Shown here in pieces: positions 1-11,100 of a stretch of DNA of 51,535 nucleotides. The notes under the pieces were generated by a model. The model had not been told where the DNA came from and did not search any database. It worked only from the letters and a program-made list of their open reading frames with translations. Location of the stretch: contig JADGIG010000013.1 in NCBI GenBank assembly GCA_018985235.1, positions 1 through 51,535 of the forward strand. The letters are read 5' to 3'. Every line of letters begins with the position of its first letter. The first letter of the stretch is position 1. A program made the translations under genes and the position numbers. This DNA is from Sanchytrium tribonematis (Eukaryota > Sanchytriomycota > Sanchytriomycetes > Sanchytriales > Sanchytriaceae).

Positions 1-1351
1 TTATTTTGCTTTCCATGATAGTTTCTACAGGCGTGTTGACATCTAATCGAAAAAAGTATTCCGTTTTAGTAGATTCCACCTCGTATCCAAAAATAAAATT
101 GCAAATCTTTGGACCAATTTTGTCAATTATTTTTTCGAGGCACTCTGATGCATCTTCTTGTTGCGCTTCTCCAAACAAAATCTTGATAAGATTCTGGTCA
201 GGAAATACAAATGTTTTTAGTCTCATTTCATTGAACAAATTTTTGAGTAGCATGCTAATTTCATTAGGCTCTTGTTCCACTAAATTTCTTAAGGGTTTGA
301 TATGAGCCAAACATTGTAAACATGCATTTAAGTGGCAACTTACCCCACTATTTCCTAAACCGGTTAACTCTTCACTAGAATGGCACATACCCAATATCAA
401 ATCCGATTTTAAATACTCTCCAATAACCTGTAAAAATTTCTTTGCATTGATTGCACAGGTCGGGTCATCTTGTATTTTTATTCTGTACAGGCCAACGTAA
501 AATGTATCAACTTCGGTCGCATCGCTTGTACCGAAAAAATTAAACGCATCTACCATTTTCTTATACCTGTAATAAGTTATAAATAAACTTTGACTCTGCC
601 TTCCCTCAGCAATGGTGTGCAATAAAGTCGTATACTTGATCAAGTCTTTTGTATAATTTAGCGCCTTTGCAAAGGCATACAACACTAAATCGTCCGAAAA
701 ATCAATACATCCTAATTCTTTGTAAGCTGGTGCTACACTATCATGCACGTAATCCGTAATAGGAATATTTCTTGCTTTATCGTATACCATGCTTAATCTG
801 TCAATAAAGTATGACAATCCGATCACATTTGACTCTGTAGATTGATCCATAATTCGCAAATAAGATAATATCTTTTTGCAATTGTCATCAAAAATTGTAT
901 CAAGTGAATATTCCTCATTCTCAGCCGAATATAAATAACCTATCATTAGCAGAATCTCATTCAAAATGGGAGTGTTCACTTTTTTGACAATCTTGTCTTT
1001 ACCAAGAGGTCTCGATTCTCCCATGAGCACATTATTCACACATCTTTCTAGAGTTTTTCGAGAAGATGAATTCATATTGTGGAAATAAACCGGGCTTAAA
1101 ATTGGTGCCGAAATTGATATGAATGAATTTTCATGGCATTCCAAGCATGAAATAGTGATGATATCATTTGCTAGTGACATTTCAAAGACGTGAAGAGTAT
1201 TGTTACATCTTGGAATTTGCTTGATTTGAAATACTTTAAAGCAATTTTTGCAATAAATTTCTTCGTTGTAGTTTGTATAAGAGTGGGTTTTCAAGCAAGG
1301 AATAAGAATATTAATTGCATGAAAGAAATTCGAGGGACCGCAAACGATCAT
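1..1351 (-). CDS. Ubiquitin carboxyl-terminal hydrolase (USP family), C-terminus cut by window edge
   Basis: Deubiquitinating cysteine protease. Reading leftward from the ATG at 1351, the frame stays open for 450 codons to the window edge. A USP Cys box lies near residues 331-350 (GLGNSGVSCHLNACLQCL), with the catalytic Cys at about 339. It is followed by the QQEDASECLEKIID (QQDAxEF-type) motif near residue 385. The His box must lie outside the window. Upstream of the catalytic core are paired cysteines (YCKNC near 43-47, SCLEC near 72-76) with an intervening HVFEM, which look like a metal-binding site. A long N-terminal region before the Cys box is reminiscent of the Ubp2/USP25-28 group, but that subfamily is inference. 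The usual CY after the Cys-box glycine is CH here. An ATG at 1180 is a possible internal start, but the Cys pair upstream favours 1351. Confidence 0.8.
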   Translation of the reverse strand, partial: MIVCGPSNFFHAINILIPCLKTHSYTNYNEEIYCKNCFKVFQIKQIPRCNNTLHVFEMSLANDIITISCLECHENSFISISAPILSPVYFHNMNSSSRKTLERCVNNVLMGESRPLGKDKIVKKVNTPILNEILLMIGYLYSAENEEYSLDTIFDDNCKKILSYLRIMDQSTESNVIGLSYFIDRLSMVYDKARNIPITDYVHDSVAPAYKELGCIDFSDDLVLYAFAKALNYTKDLIKYTTLLHTIAEGRQSQSLFITYYRYKKMVDAFNFFGTSDATEVDTFYVGLYRIKIQDDPTCAINAKKFLQVIGEYLKSDLILGMCHSSEELTGLGNSGVSCHLNACLQCLAHIKPLRNLVEQEPNEISMLLKNLFNEMRLKTFVFPDQNLIKILFGEAQQEDASECLEKIIDKIGPKICNFIFGYEVESTKTEYFFRLDVNTPVETIMESKI

Positions 1352-1377
1352 TTCAAAAAATATTTAAAAAGAATCAT

Positions 1378-2825
1378 TTATTGAGTTGGAGCAGGTGGAA
1401 GTCTTTCATTCATTTGATCACGTATTTTAGCATCTTCAAAAGAATTTATGGCAGTCTTGAGTCCTTCAGTTCCACTGGAAAGTAAACCAGCTGGAAGTTG
1501 ATTTTTTCCAGTAAGCACTTTCAATTCATGAATTGCTTCAGATTCTTGACGTAATAAATTAAACATCTTTGACATTTTTCCAACTGCCAAAATCTTGTTT
1601 TTAATGATTTGTTTTCTTTCAGGATCCATACCAGTAGCTAAATTAGTAAAAAACTACGAGACTCGACCTCAAGCTCTTCTTTAGAGCATGTGTTTAAAAC
1701 CGCAACAAGCATATCCATCAGCTTCTCGCCTACAAAAGGCAATGACCAAGTAAAAACGTCCATGAAATTCGGTAACCAATATGGATGTGGAGAGCAGTTG
1801 AATTGCCTTATATTCATGAGATTATTCTCGTACTTCAATATAGCAGCTTTGTTGTTGTATACATCTAAGTAGTTTGGAGCACTAAATATAGTTATTAAAC
1901 TAGGAAAGCCAGTGCTTTTACTTCTCTTATACATGCGATATCCTGCGTCTTGAGCCTCGTGTGCCCTAATTAAACTCAATAGCTTATTTTTTTCTAAAAA
2001 GTGTTGGACTGCATTAAAAGTGTAAAAAAATGAGCAGCCTCTGACATGATTATGCAAAAATAACTCCTGAGAAGTTTCGCTTCCATAATCCTCGCAAGGA
2101 TCACTCCAAAGAACATCACACATTAAACCATGGGTTGGTGGTTCTCGAAATCTATTAATGTTCTTTAAATCTTCCAAAGTATGTAGTTCTGGGGAAATTC
2201 CTCCGTGGATACAGAGAAATTGCTTGTTGACCAACGCTGCTAACGGTAAAGCCTGGAAAGACTCCACACAAGCATCATAAACTTTTTCACTATATTTGTG
2301 CACACACTCTAATTTGAATGTAAAATATTCAGTAAGATGCCTACATTCGTGATTCCCACGTAACAAAAACATGGAATTTGGGTATGATAATTTCAAAGCA
2401 AACAAATAAAGCAAACACTCTATACTAAAATATCCTCTGTCGACATAATCACCTAAAAATAAATACTGAGTCGACGCAGGACTTCCACCAACCTCAAACA
2501 ATTTTATCAAATCGTAATACTGTCCATGGATATCACCACAAACTGTAACAGGCGATGCCACATTAACTATGTTTCCTTCTTTTGCTAAAGCGGCAGTGGC
2601 ATGTTTTACAATATAAATAGCTTGTTCTTTAGATAGCCGACCCTCATGAAAAAAGAAATCTTTCAAGAAATCCAAGGATATGTTCCATGTTTTTTCAATG
2701 ATGACATTGCCATCAGCATCAGTTATTTTGTCTGGAAACCCCAATTGTTCATTTGTGGGTGTGAAAAGATAAGGCGCTTCTACGGTTTCTACGATCCTTT
2801 TTTGGTAATTTGTGACTTCGCTCAT
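1378..2825 (-). CDS. CNA1: Calcineurin A (PP2B catalytic subunit), two exons
   Basis: Ca2+/calmodulin-dependent Ser/Thr phosphatase of 475 aa after splicing. The metallophosphatase core shows GDIHGQ at 97-102, GDYVDRG at 125-131 and RGNHE at 156-160, then SAPNY. The calcineurin-B-binding helix follows ([20 protein letters not shown]). Exon 2 (1378-1637) encodes the calmodulin-binding helix ([20 protein letters not shown]) and the autoinhibitory peptide ([19 protein letters not shown]), both hallmarks of PP2B. A 20-nt intron at 1638-1657 separates them from the catalytic exon and falls in phase 1. The junction reads [14 protein letters not shown]. If the intron is retained, the protein stops after seven foreign residues and lacks both regulatory segments. 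The identification is firm. Confidence 0.96.
1638..1657 (-). other. 20-nt spliceosomal intron in calcineurin A
   Basis: GTAGTTTTTTACTAATTTAG on the minus strand, phase 1. Removing it joins the catalytic exon to the calmodulin-binding exon in frame. It contains a full TACTAA(T) branch-like element. The terminal TAG is itself the in-frame stop when the intron is retained. Confidence 0.93.
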
Positions 2826-2890
2826 CCCAAAAATGTTTCAAAAATGAATTTTCAGTATAGCTAAAAGCAAAAAGCAACAAATTTATTTGG

Positions 2891-3184
2891 CTAAAATAAT
2901 CCCAATGACAACAATATTAGCGCAATACCAGCCAAAGTTTTTGTATTAAGTAAATTTCGATTAAAATAAGAGGAGAGTAAAACGTTGAACACTAATGACA
3001 GGCCTTGAATAAAAGGAATTGCATAAGATAATTGCATATCTTTGAGGGAGTAATAATAATATAATGAACCAGATAAATTAAAAGCCATCCAGAGTGCGAA
3101 TGTCAATCCACTACTAAATTTCATAAAGGGTTGAGTGGCTCCCCAACAAAATGCAACAATTATGCAATTGAAAACTTGACTCAT
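2891..3184 (-). CDS. TMEM234-like small membrane protein
   Basis: 97-aa protein of the TMEM234 family, related to EamA/DMT-type transporters; the molecular role of the family is poorly known. It contains the family signature CWGATQPFMK near the N-terminus, NLSGSLYYYY in the second segment, then LSYAIPFIQGLSLVFNVLLSSYF and a C-terminal TLAGIALILLSLGL. Together these predict four hydrophobic helices. It is shorter than animal members, mainly from loop trimming, but all helices are visible, so I consider it complete. The ATG at 3184 lies 20 bp from the stop codon of VPS11 on the same strand. It shares no evident function with its neighbours. Confidence 0.8.
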   Translation of the reverse strand: MSQVFNCIIVAFCWGATQPFMKFSSGLTFALWMAFNLSGSLYYYYSLKDMQLSYAIPFIQGLSLVFNVLLSSYFNRNLLNTKTLAGIALILLSLGLF

Positions 3185-3204
3185 TTTTATTCACTAAATT
3201 TGTT

Positions 3205-5563
3205 TTACAAAGGAGAAGTTGCGATTGAATGGCGTGAGAAAAACTCTGTAATTTTAGAGAATGGGTCATCTGCGTTGTCAATTTCTTTGAAAAAGAATGT
3301 CTCATTTTCTTCTTCAATTGGCGATTCATACTCTTCTATACACCGCGGACAAGATTCAGAATTGCCTAAACAACTTTGATGATATGAATGATGGCAGTAA
3401 AAATGAACAATTGGTAAATTTAGCTGTTGTTGGCATGCAGAGCAAATGGTTTCTTGAAACAAAATTGGCTCATTTTTAATTTTTTTAATCTCATTTGTCA
3501 TTTGATCGATATCCTGCTGAAATTTTTGAGACATATCAATAAATTCCTGGATTTTGTCTGCTTCATTCTGAAATTGTCGTATTAAGTAGCCTTTGATCAG
3601 CTCCATTGTATTTTCCTCGTCGGTTGCCAAAATTTTTACAACTTCGACACAATTTAGTATATTGCTTCCTTCGATTATATTTAATGCTTGGTCTAAATGG
3701 CGCTTGTCTTTTCTGGCTGTTTTGGCGAAATATTTTAAAACTTCAACCCAGATGTCCTTGTCGTATTGACAATGTTCAATTGCGCTTGAAAGTACCTTGT
3801 CGTGCTTCTCTAAATCCATATATACATAAATAATTTCCTTCTGCATATTCATCCTTTCTAATAATACTAGCTTTCCATCGTTGTAGTTATGTGTATGACA
3901 AAGTAGTAAAACCTCTGTCTCATCGACTAATGCATTGGGATCTTGAAGAATTTCTAAAAGCTGATGTCTTAAGCTCTTGTCCTGCAAAGAAACTTCAAAT
4001 AAACTTGTCCAGATTTTTTTGCTCGAAGTTTTCAACTCTTTCGCAGCAAACATTAAAAATTTTAAAAAATATTTCTTTTCCTTTCGATAGTAAGGAACAA
4101 ATTGATCTGGTGGTATATTAAATTCAGTGCATAATTTCATAAACAAATCCGTAGTGTGATTTGGTACGGCATCAACCAAAGCCCTTCCGTGAAAAGAAAT
4201 TAATTTAAGACATTCTGTAAATTCGAGATTTGAAATGTATTCTAAAGCGGTTGTATGATCACTAAGATCTTCAATCAAAATTTTGACGTACTGAGAATGG
4301 TTCCTAAATTTTGAACAAATATTTAAAGCCTGCTTATAGTGCCCTGCTTCTCTTGTCACCTTTATTGCAACATCTGGATCAAAATTTGTTATTTCAGAAT
4401 TCTACATCAATAAATAATACCTTGAGGAATGTCTCCAATCTAGAAATGCCGTTGATTTTGGAGTAGCAATTAAGTAGCAATGTAGTATGATCTGGGGTTG
4501 CTACTTTCCTAGTGTGAAGCATTTCAAGATAATCCATTAGTTGTTCCATCCGCTGAGCATTTACATATTTCAATATAACTACACTGGGTTCCAAGTAACC
4601 AATAGTCTCAATAAAATATTGCATCGCTTTGTCTTTATCGTCATGCAAATATGTGTTGTTGGCGAATAATTTATAAACTTCAGCACAAAGTTCCTTTTTG
4701 TCAAATAGCCTCAAGTTTGCCAAATCTTCTTTTTGGTGAATATCATATACGGACTGAGATACTTCAAATGTAGCAAAGCTGCTATCTGGCTCTTCTTCTA
4801 TGAGTAGGATGCCTAATTCAAACATTTCTTTCTTTATTGCTTGCTGGACCTTGGAGTAAATGTCTTTCTCTACAAGTTCAATACAATTATCACTCACTAA
4901 ATATTGAGTATTTAAAATGTAGTTGCAAATCCACTTCCCACTTAAGGGGCCACTGTATGCATTATATCGATTCTTAAGGTCGTAGACATATCCTATTTTC
5001 CCACTAGTATACAAAAAATTACCACTACAAATCATGGAAGACTTTTCTCCCACTAAAGGAATTAGGTGCGATTTACCTAATACTGTGAACAGAGAAACAC
5101 CTTGCGCCGACCCGACGCAAATGAAATTTTTATACACACAACTTACCCCTGTTATTGGTGCCAAAATATGCATTTGATCATTTATATTGCCCGTCAAATT
5201 AATAAGAGTGGCTGGACCTTTCAAAATATTTAGTTTTGTCACAACAATCAAATGCTCTTCCAAAATATGAACATCTGCAATTGATTCTTGTACAGCGACA
5301 TACTTAATTGTCCCTGATTTTAAATCAATTATTCCAATAACTTTGTCATCTACAACTGGCAGAAATATTAATTTATCTTTGTATGGAAAATAAGTGTTGG
5401 CAAATACGAAGTCGTTGTTGATTGTAATTCTGTATTCCTCTGATGTAAATGAAACCCAAACAACTACACTCAGGGATTTAAAAAGCTGTTTGTTGATATA
5501 TTCATTTTTGTAAAGCTCTCTAAGAATTAAATCTTCCACAATTCTTTTTGTAAAACATTGCAT
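3205..5563 (-). CDS. VPS11: VPS11 (CORVET/HOPS tethering subunit, RING-H2), two exons
   Basis: Core class C Vps subunit acting at endosome and vacuole membranes, 779 aa after splicing. The N-terminal half is a degenerate beta-propeller. The middle is an alpha-solenoid with clathrin-repeat features (GYLEPSVVILKYVNAQRMEQL). The C-terminus has a RING-H2 (CSACQQQL, then HFYCHHSYHQSC, then CPRC). A 19-nt intron at 4402-4420 (phase 0) splits the solenoid. Splicing gives ETFLK-NSEITNFDPDVAIKV, which restores the conserved segment leading into the REAGHYKQAL repeat. The start is the ATG at 5563; the preceding TTG is not used. It is about 150-250 residues shorter than typical VPS11, mostly in the propeller. 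Identification rests on the RING, solenoid order and length. Confidence 0.9.
4402..4420 (-). other. 19-nt spliceosomal intron in VPS11
   Basis: GTATTATTTATTGATGTAG on the minus strand, phase 0. Splicing restores the alpha-solenoid between ETFLK and NSEITNFDPDVAIKV. The branch-like element is TTGAT, with A at -6. Confidence 0.92.
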
Positions 5564-5649
5564 CAAAAAATTAACTATTCACAAAAAGATTGCCTCAAAA
5601 GTTAAGCAACATTGTTGTAAAACAGACCCCGCAAATTAATTTACAAAAA

Positions 5650-6871
5650 TCAGTGTTTATTTTCATAATGTTCGGGGTATTCTTTTAAAATTCTATGCAA
5701 TTCTGTTTCTTGTTCTTCAATTATGTGAGTTTTTGTATCAAAAACGTCTGTAAACATGTCTTTGATATCAGGCTTAGGAATTTTCTCAGCCGCCTGGAAA
5801 GCTTTAAGAATCGATTTTCGAACCGCGGATTTTGTTTCTTTTTCCAAATCCGCATTCCACAATTTGGAATTTTCTAAGTAGAGTCTTAATCTTGTTAACG
5901 GATTGTCATTTTTAACCCAGGATTCTAATTCGCTTGATTTTCTGTATGCAGATGAATCGTCAGATGTAGAATGATGACCAACTCTATAAGTCATTGCTAT
6001 ATAAGTAAACAAAACCTTCGATTAATACTGGCCTGTTTTGTTCTAAACAAATTTTTCTTGCTTCTGCAGTTACCGCAAACACTCCAAAAAAATCATTTCC
6101 GTCTACTCGAAAAGTGGGGATATCGTAGCCGAACCCTCTACTTGCAATTCCGTCGCCGCGATACTGGTCGGATACTGGAGTGGAAATCGCATATCCATTA
6201 TTTCTGCAAAAAAAGATGACAGGACAGTCTCTGGTAGACGCCATATTTAATGCAGCATGAAAATCTCCCTCACTGGCCGCACCATCACCAAAATAGGCAA
6301 TCGATATTGCCCCTTTGTTCTCACGCTTTAATGCATAAGCTGCACCTGCAGCTTGCGGTATTTGGGTTCCTAAAGGAGAAGAAATGGTGTGGAAATTTAA
6401 TTTTGCACTTCCATAATGAACTGGCATTTGGCGGCCTTTACCGTAATCTTTTGCGTTTGAAAAACACTGATTCATAAATTCGTCTAACGTGAAACCTCTT
6501 GCCATTAAAACACCTTGTTCTCTGTATTGCGCATACACAACATCTTGGTCTTTAAGCGCAAAAGCACTTCCAGTATTGCAAGCTTCTTCCCCATAACTTG
6601 TCATGTAAAACGATATACGACCTTGTCTTTGGGCATCGTATAAAATGGAATCCATTGTGTTAATTGTCAGCATCTGTTTGTAGGCCTTTAAAACCACACT
6701 TGGATCTTTAATCAATGGCTGGATCAAATCATCGTATTTTTTTGTGGTTAATTTACCATGGGAATTTAATAACTGGAATGTTGGTATAACTGATGATTGT
6801 TGCACAATTTTTAATTCGCTTGTAAGTTTGCTATTTACGGCACCTGGAAACCTGATGAAACGCTTGAACAT
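5650..6871 (-). CDS. BCKDHA: Branched-chain 2-oxoacid dehydrogenase E1 alpha, mitochondrial, two exons
   Basis: TPP-dependent decarboxylating subunit of the mitochondrial branched-chain ketoacid dehydrogenase complex, 400 aa after splicing. The N-terminus (MFKRFIRFPGAVNSKL) is basic and fits a mitochondrial presequence. The TPP motif is visible as GDGAASEGD to RNNGYAIST. The phosphorylation-loop region YRVGHHSTSDDSSAYR identifies BCKDH E1-alpha rather than pyruvate dehydrogenase. The 19-nt intron at 5997-6015 falls just before that loop; splicing gives PVLIEAMTYRVGHHSTSDD, a near-perfect family match. The start is the ATG at 6871, since the frame opens with TTG upstream. Leucine, isoleucine and valine breakdown is therefore likely present. 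Confidence 0.95.
5997..6015 (-). other. 19-nt spliceosomal intron in BCKDHA
   Basis: GTTTTGTTTACTTATATAG on the minus strand, phase 1. It is the only intron here not starting GTA. Splicing produces the conserved IEAMTYRVGHHSTSDD segment. The branch-like element is CTTAT, with A at -6. Confidence 0.94.
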
Positions 6872-6893
6872 TTGTAACAAAAAATATACACAA

Positions 6894-8003
6894 TCAAACT
6901 AAAAACTTTACTAGTTTGGCATCTGGATTTGGACAATACAGCTTGTCCAATACTATAAGCTCTGCTTCGTTGCTTGTTGGAACTTCAAGTTTTGAGTGGT
7001 AAGTATTAAATGCTATTTTTGGAAGCTTTCTCTTGCCTTGAGTTATAGATCTGTACATATCTAAATGTTCACTATACTTTCTTGGAAATTGAAAATGTAC
7101 TATCCGAACCTTTGCACCACACTTATTTGCCAATTCGATATACTCTCTTCTTAATTCAATTAGTGGATTAGTATTGTCGATTACCACAGAATATCCTTCT
7201 TCTAATTTTGAGACACATTGCTCTAAACATTTTGCTCTTGTACCTAGTATATCTTGATTAACATGGTAGTAAAGAGAAAAAATTGACTTTGAGTAATAAC
7301 TTTTACCCGAGGCGGGAGATCCGACGAAAATAACGACTTCTTGTTCTTCTATTACCTCTATGTTTTTTTCAGATACAAACATTTCTTTCGGTCTATAGGA
7401 GAGGGTCATTTCGGGAGCCTCTTTTAATTCTTCAAAAAACTGTTCTGGTACCAAAAATTTCAAATTGTTGTTCAAGGCCCATTTCAAGTCAGTATCACTG
7501 AAGTCATCAGATCTTCCTGCAGCATCTCCAACAAAATAAGATTTTGAAAAGTCCTTTGTTGGTCCAACCAAATCAAGCAATAACATGAACATTCCAGGAC
7601 AGGGTTTCCGAAAATAATCGTATTGTGTAGACATTAAAACATATAACGGCATATCAATCCGTTTTACAACATTACCAATTTTTTCTTTCAATTGGCTACT
7701 TGGATTATTTTTAGTATCTAATTGATTTGTAATAATAGCTATTAGCCCTCCGTCTCTCTCTACTTCTTTCAACTTAGTTTCTACGTTAGGCTTTAATTTC
7801 CAGTCATCAATTTTTGATGACCACGATTTGCCACTTTTAGTGTGAATTAGTGTATTGTCCAGATCAAATAATGCTAAATAGGATCCACAGGGTTCTTTGA
7901 ATTTTAAAAAAAGACAAGTTTCATTTTTTTGCCAATTCATTGACGTCTTGTATCGTTCTTTAGAGAAAAAAGGATGGAATTTAGGAACTACTTTTTCCTT
8001 CAT
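6894..8003 (-). CDS. Polynucleotide 5'-kinase / 3'-phosphatase (PNKP)
   Basis: DNA end-processing enzyme of strand-break repair, 369 aa. The N-terminal HAD-type phosphatase has the nucleophile motif ALFDLDNTLIHT near residue 46, and later KPCPGMF and YFVGDAAGR, which match the PNKP phosphatase. The C-terminal kinase has a Walker A motif, FVGSPASGKSYYS, and then the VVIDNTNP motif. There is no FHA domain, unlike animal PNKP, which matches the S. pombe-like architecture. The ATG at 8003 is used; upstream TTG codons are ignored. The start codon lies only 12 bp from the divergent start of the small SELENOK-like ORF. Confidence 0.93.
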   Translation of the reverse strand: MKEKVVPKFHPFFSKERYKTSMNWQKNETCLFLKFKEPCGSYLALFDLDNTLIHTKSGKSWSSKIDDWKLKPNVETKLKEVERDGGLIAIITNQLDTKNNPSSQLKEKIGNVVKRIDMPLYVLMSTQYDYFRKPCPGMFMLLLDLVGPTKDFSKSYFVGDAAGRSDDFSDTDLKWALNNNLKFLVPEQFFEELKEAPEMTLSYRPKEMFVSEKNIEVIEEQEVVIFVGSPASGKSYYSKSIFSLYYHVNQDILGTRAKCLEQCVSKLEEGYSVVIDNTNPLIELRREYIELANKCGAKVRIVHFQFPRKYSEHLDMYRSITQGKRKLPKIAFNTYHSKLEVPTSNEAELIVLDKLYCPNPDAKLVKFLV

Positions 8004-8015
8004 TGGGGTTTCAAA

Positions 8016-8165
8016 ATGTTTCAATTTTTATCTGATACTATATCAGGTATATTTACTCATTTTAAAAGATTTTTCACAACGATGTTCGAGGACCCACCAA
8101 GAAGAATTGCTCAAGTGAGTCAAGATTCCTACGCTTTCCCCACTGGATGCTCTTCTTGTGGATAA
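8016..8165 (+). CDS. 49-aa SELENOK-like microprotein ending CSSCG
   Basis: A short ORF outside usual length cutoffs. Residues 7-24 (DTISGIFTHFKRFFTTMF) match the core of selenoprotein K-type ER membrane proteins (D-x3-G-I-x2-F-x3-F-F-x-T). This is followed by a PPRR stretch and a C-terminal Cys pair, CSSCG, then TAA. In selenoprotein K the penultimate region carries Sec; here only cysteines appear and no in-frame TGA is present. The ORF starts 12 bp from divergent PNKP and its 3' end overlaps the TRS120 stop by 37 bp. The family's role in ER-associated degradation and acylation is known for animals; assignment here is inference from a short match. Confidence 0.5.
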   Translation: MFQFLSDTISGIFTHFKRFFTTMFEDPPRRIAQVSQDSYAFPTGCSSCG

Positions 8166-11100
8166 GTACAAATTATCGAATAAACGCATGAACTTATAAC
8201 TTTGCGCGTGGCTACATCTTCAATCTGGCATTTTAATCTGTAACTTCCTGGACAAAGAAGAGAAAATTGAATTAACGTGCTCCATGTTAATTCCTCTGAG
8301 AACATCAATCTGTGTAGCTTTCCTTGTACTAATACTTGATCATTGTCACATATATAAAGTGCGCTGTTTTCGCAGTCTTGGTATATCAAAAATTTAAATT
8401 TAAGATATTTGATAGCAGAAAAAGAATTTACCAAAAATTTCAAAGTTTGCCACTTTTGTGCATTTACCTCAAATGCTGAAAGTACCTCTTCTTCATTATA
8501 AAATAATGAAATTTTCATCATACTTTTCAAAATGCCCTGGATTAAAGTTTGATTGAGCTCCAAGTCGTGCAAAAAATACCTGCCTCTTCTTTTGCTAGAT
8601 GGAATTTCGTAATTGATTTCAATAAGATCAAGTAATTTCATTTTATAAAAGTAAGACTCACGGGCATTTACATTCGAAAAATCATAGTCATCTTTTTCGC
8701 TGACCTGCAGATACGTAAATTTTGGCAAATTAGGTAATGGCGAAAATAAATCCAATCTAGGTAATATAAGTTCAATACGTTCACATCCACCCGGAGTTAT
8801 TACCACTTTTTCCTGCTCTGGTTTGATAAAATATAAATGCACAGATTCGTGCCAATGGTTTTCCAAATCAATCGCGAGCAAAAAGTGGTCTTTCGACTGG
8901 TCTTCTCGGACATCCAGTGTCCTTATTTTAAGTATTGAGATTAAGGTCAATTCAAGTGGTATCTGTAATTTCCGAAATCTAAGTTGCTGCTCCTCATTGA
9001 GATATCCATATTCAATTGTCAAAATAATTGAAGAACTAAGTTAAATTTAATTACCAAAACGGTTTGCCTAAAATTTGAATAACCATGTTTTCTGTTGCCT
9101 GTGGAGAGATTTCCTTCACGGAATCCACACAATCAATTAATGAAGGATTATTACGGTGAAAAAAATCGAAGTAACATAGTTTTTCCAAATCGAGTGTTCT
9201 TACACTCTCATTAAATGCTTCGGTATTTATAATTCCAATATGATTGACTTTCACCGTCGAAGAATTTAAGACTGGAATTACGTACTTGTATTTTTCACCA
9301 TTAAAAAGCATAATTCGTTGACTCAATGCACCAAAGGGTAATTTTAAAAATGGCACTGATGGCACAACATTTATAACGATATCCTTAGGAGCTATAGGAT
9401 ACACAACATCTTTAAATATCCTTTCTGCTTCCAAAAGTCCAAACCTTTTGATTTTTGGCGGAGAATGGGAAAGTACAATTGGCCTAATAATTAATCTATC
9501 TGTCAAGCCCAATTCTGGACAATTGACTCGACAGCCATTAATTGTGATCATTCCTGGATCTTTTGGAATTAATCTCAGATGCAAAAGATTTATAGTCTTT
9601 GCGTTGATATCAATATTTTTAGGCTGACATTCTGCTTTTCCATCGACATCCAGTTTTAAATTAGCTAAGCTTAAAGGGTGCATAAACGGATTGCATAGTG
9701 CAATTTCGGCAGTCACCACATCATCAACGCTAGATTCCAATTTGTCTGTGAGACTGGTTTTACGTTGATCAAATGGATTATAAATAAACGGATCAGTTTT
9801 ACTGACTCTTCGGGATTCAGAAATATCCTCGATTTCTTTGGTGTGTATATCAAATTCATTTTGAGGTTTGATAATCTTCATTGATATAATTAAAGGATTG
9901 ACCGTATCGTCAAGCTCCTTCCCAGCACGAAAATGTTGCATTAAAATTTTTTGATCGTCTTTGTTCATATAATGATATAGTCTAGATAAAGCAATATATG
10001 CTAAATAAGCCCTAGTTTCATGCAAATCGTGTCTTTCACTTAAAAGTAACGATTGAGTTATAAAGTCTATCATCAAGTAAAGCCATCCGCAACAATATAC
10101 TACTTTTGGTCTAAAACCCAAAGTTTCGAGACTTGAGACAATCATTGGAGTTATGCTTTTTAAATTAAAGACAGGTTTAAGTGCTTTCATTGCTTTAATG
10201 GAATAGTAGGTAAATTGTGACTTTCTTCGAGGGTATTTTAAAATATCATAAAATGAAGAGAGTCTTATGTAATAGCGGGCCTTGGTTAACTCATCTAAAT
10301 TGTACAAATAGTAGTTTGTTTTTATAATTAAATTGTCGCATTCTAGTCTGTTCAAAAAAGTTCCAGTGTAATATTCCATATTTAAGGACACTATTTGGAA
10401 ACTTACTTCAGCGCACAATAAATTACATTGCTGCTGTTCAAAAATTGGTAAGACCTGTGTGTTTAATTTCAAAATGTAGTCTTTAACGTGATTTAAAATT
10501 TCAAAACTTTCATCTTTATCAAGCTTGGATCTGCTTTCTCGAAAAGTTGTTGGTTCTATCATATTAACAGTCTTGATGAGTAGTTCCGAAATACATAATG
10601 ACCATAGGGCGCCACCATACCAGATTGGATCTACCCCTCTAAGTAAGTCTGTGGCACTCTTTAATTTGCTAATAGAGTCCTGATATTCTCCTTTAAGCAT
10701 TAAGTAATCCCCGATCAGCTTAAATGTTCTGCCTGAAGATTTGAGTTGCATCAGTCTAGCTTCGTCGGTCTGGTTTGAAAACAAATCTTTAAGCGTAGGC
10801 GAGCTAACCGGAGACAAATTTGTTTCCTCGAATGCTTTTAAAACTGAAGGTGTTGGGGGATAAGCACTAGATTCTATTAGTCGAATTTTTTCGTCTATTT
10901 TTTTTAATATTTTTGCCAAAGTATCGCAAAGCAACTGATACACATAGAAATTTACATTTCCCACTTTTGGTACTGAAACCACACTTGCAATTTCATCTGA
11001 TTCAGAGTTAAATAGCAAGCATTTCGGAAGTGCATTTGGATGCTTTTCTTTTGAAAGGTCGAAAAACAATTGCACATGTTTATCTATATGATGATTGTGG

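Noticed and set aside
6..305. Plus-strand 99-aa ORF at the left edge
   Set aside because: Antisense shadow of the ubiquitin protease, whose reverse frame holds the Cys box.
1378..1629. Stand-alone 83-aa gene next to calcineurin
   Set aside because: Its sequence is the calmodulin-binding and autoinhibitory end of calcineurin A, joined by the 20-nt intron.
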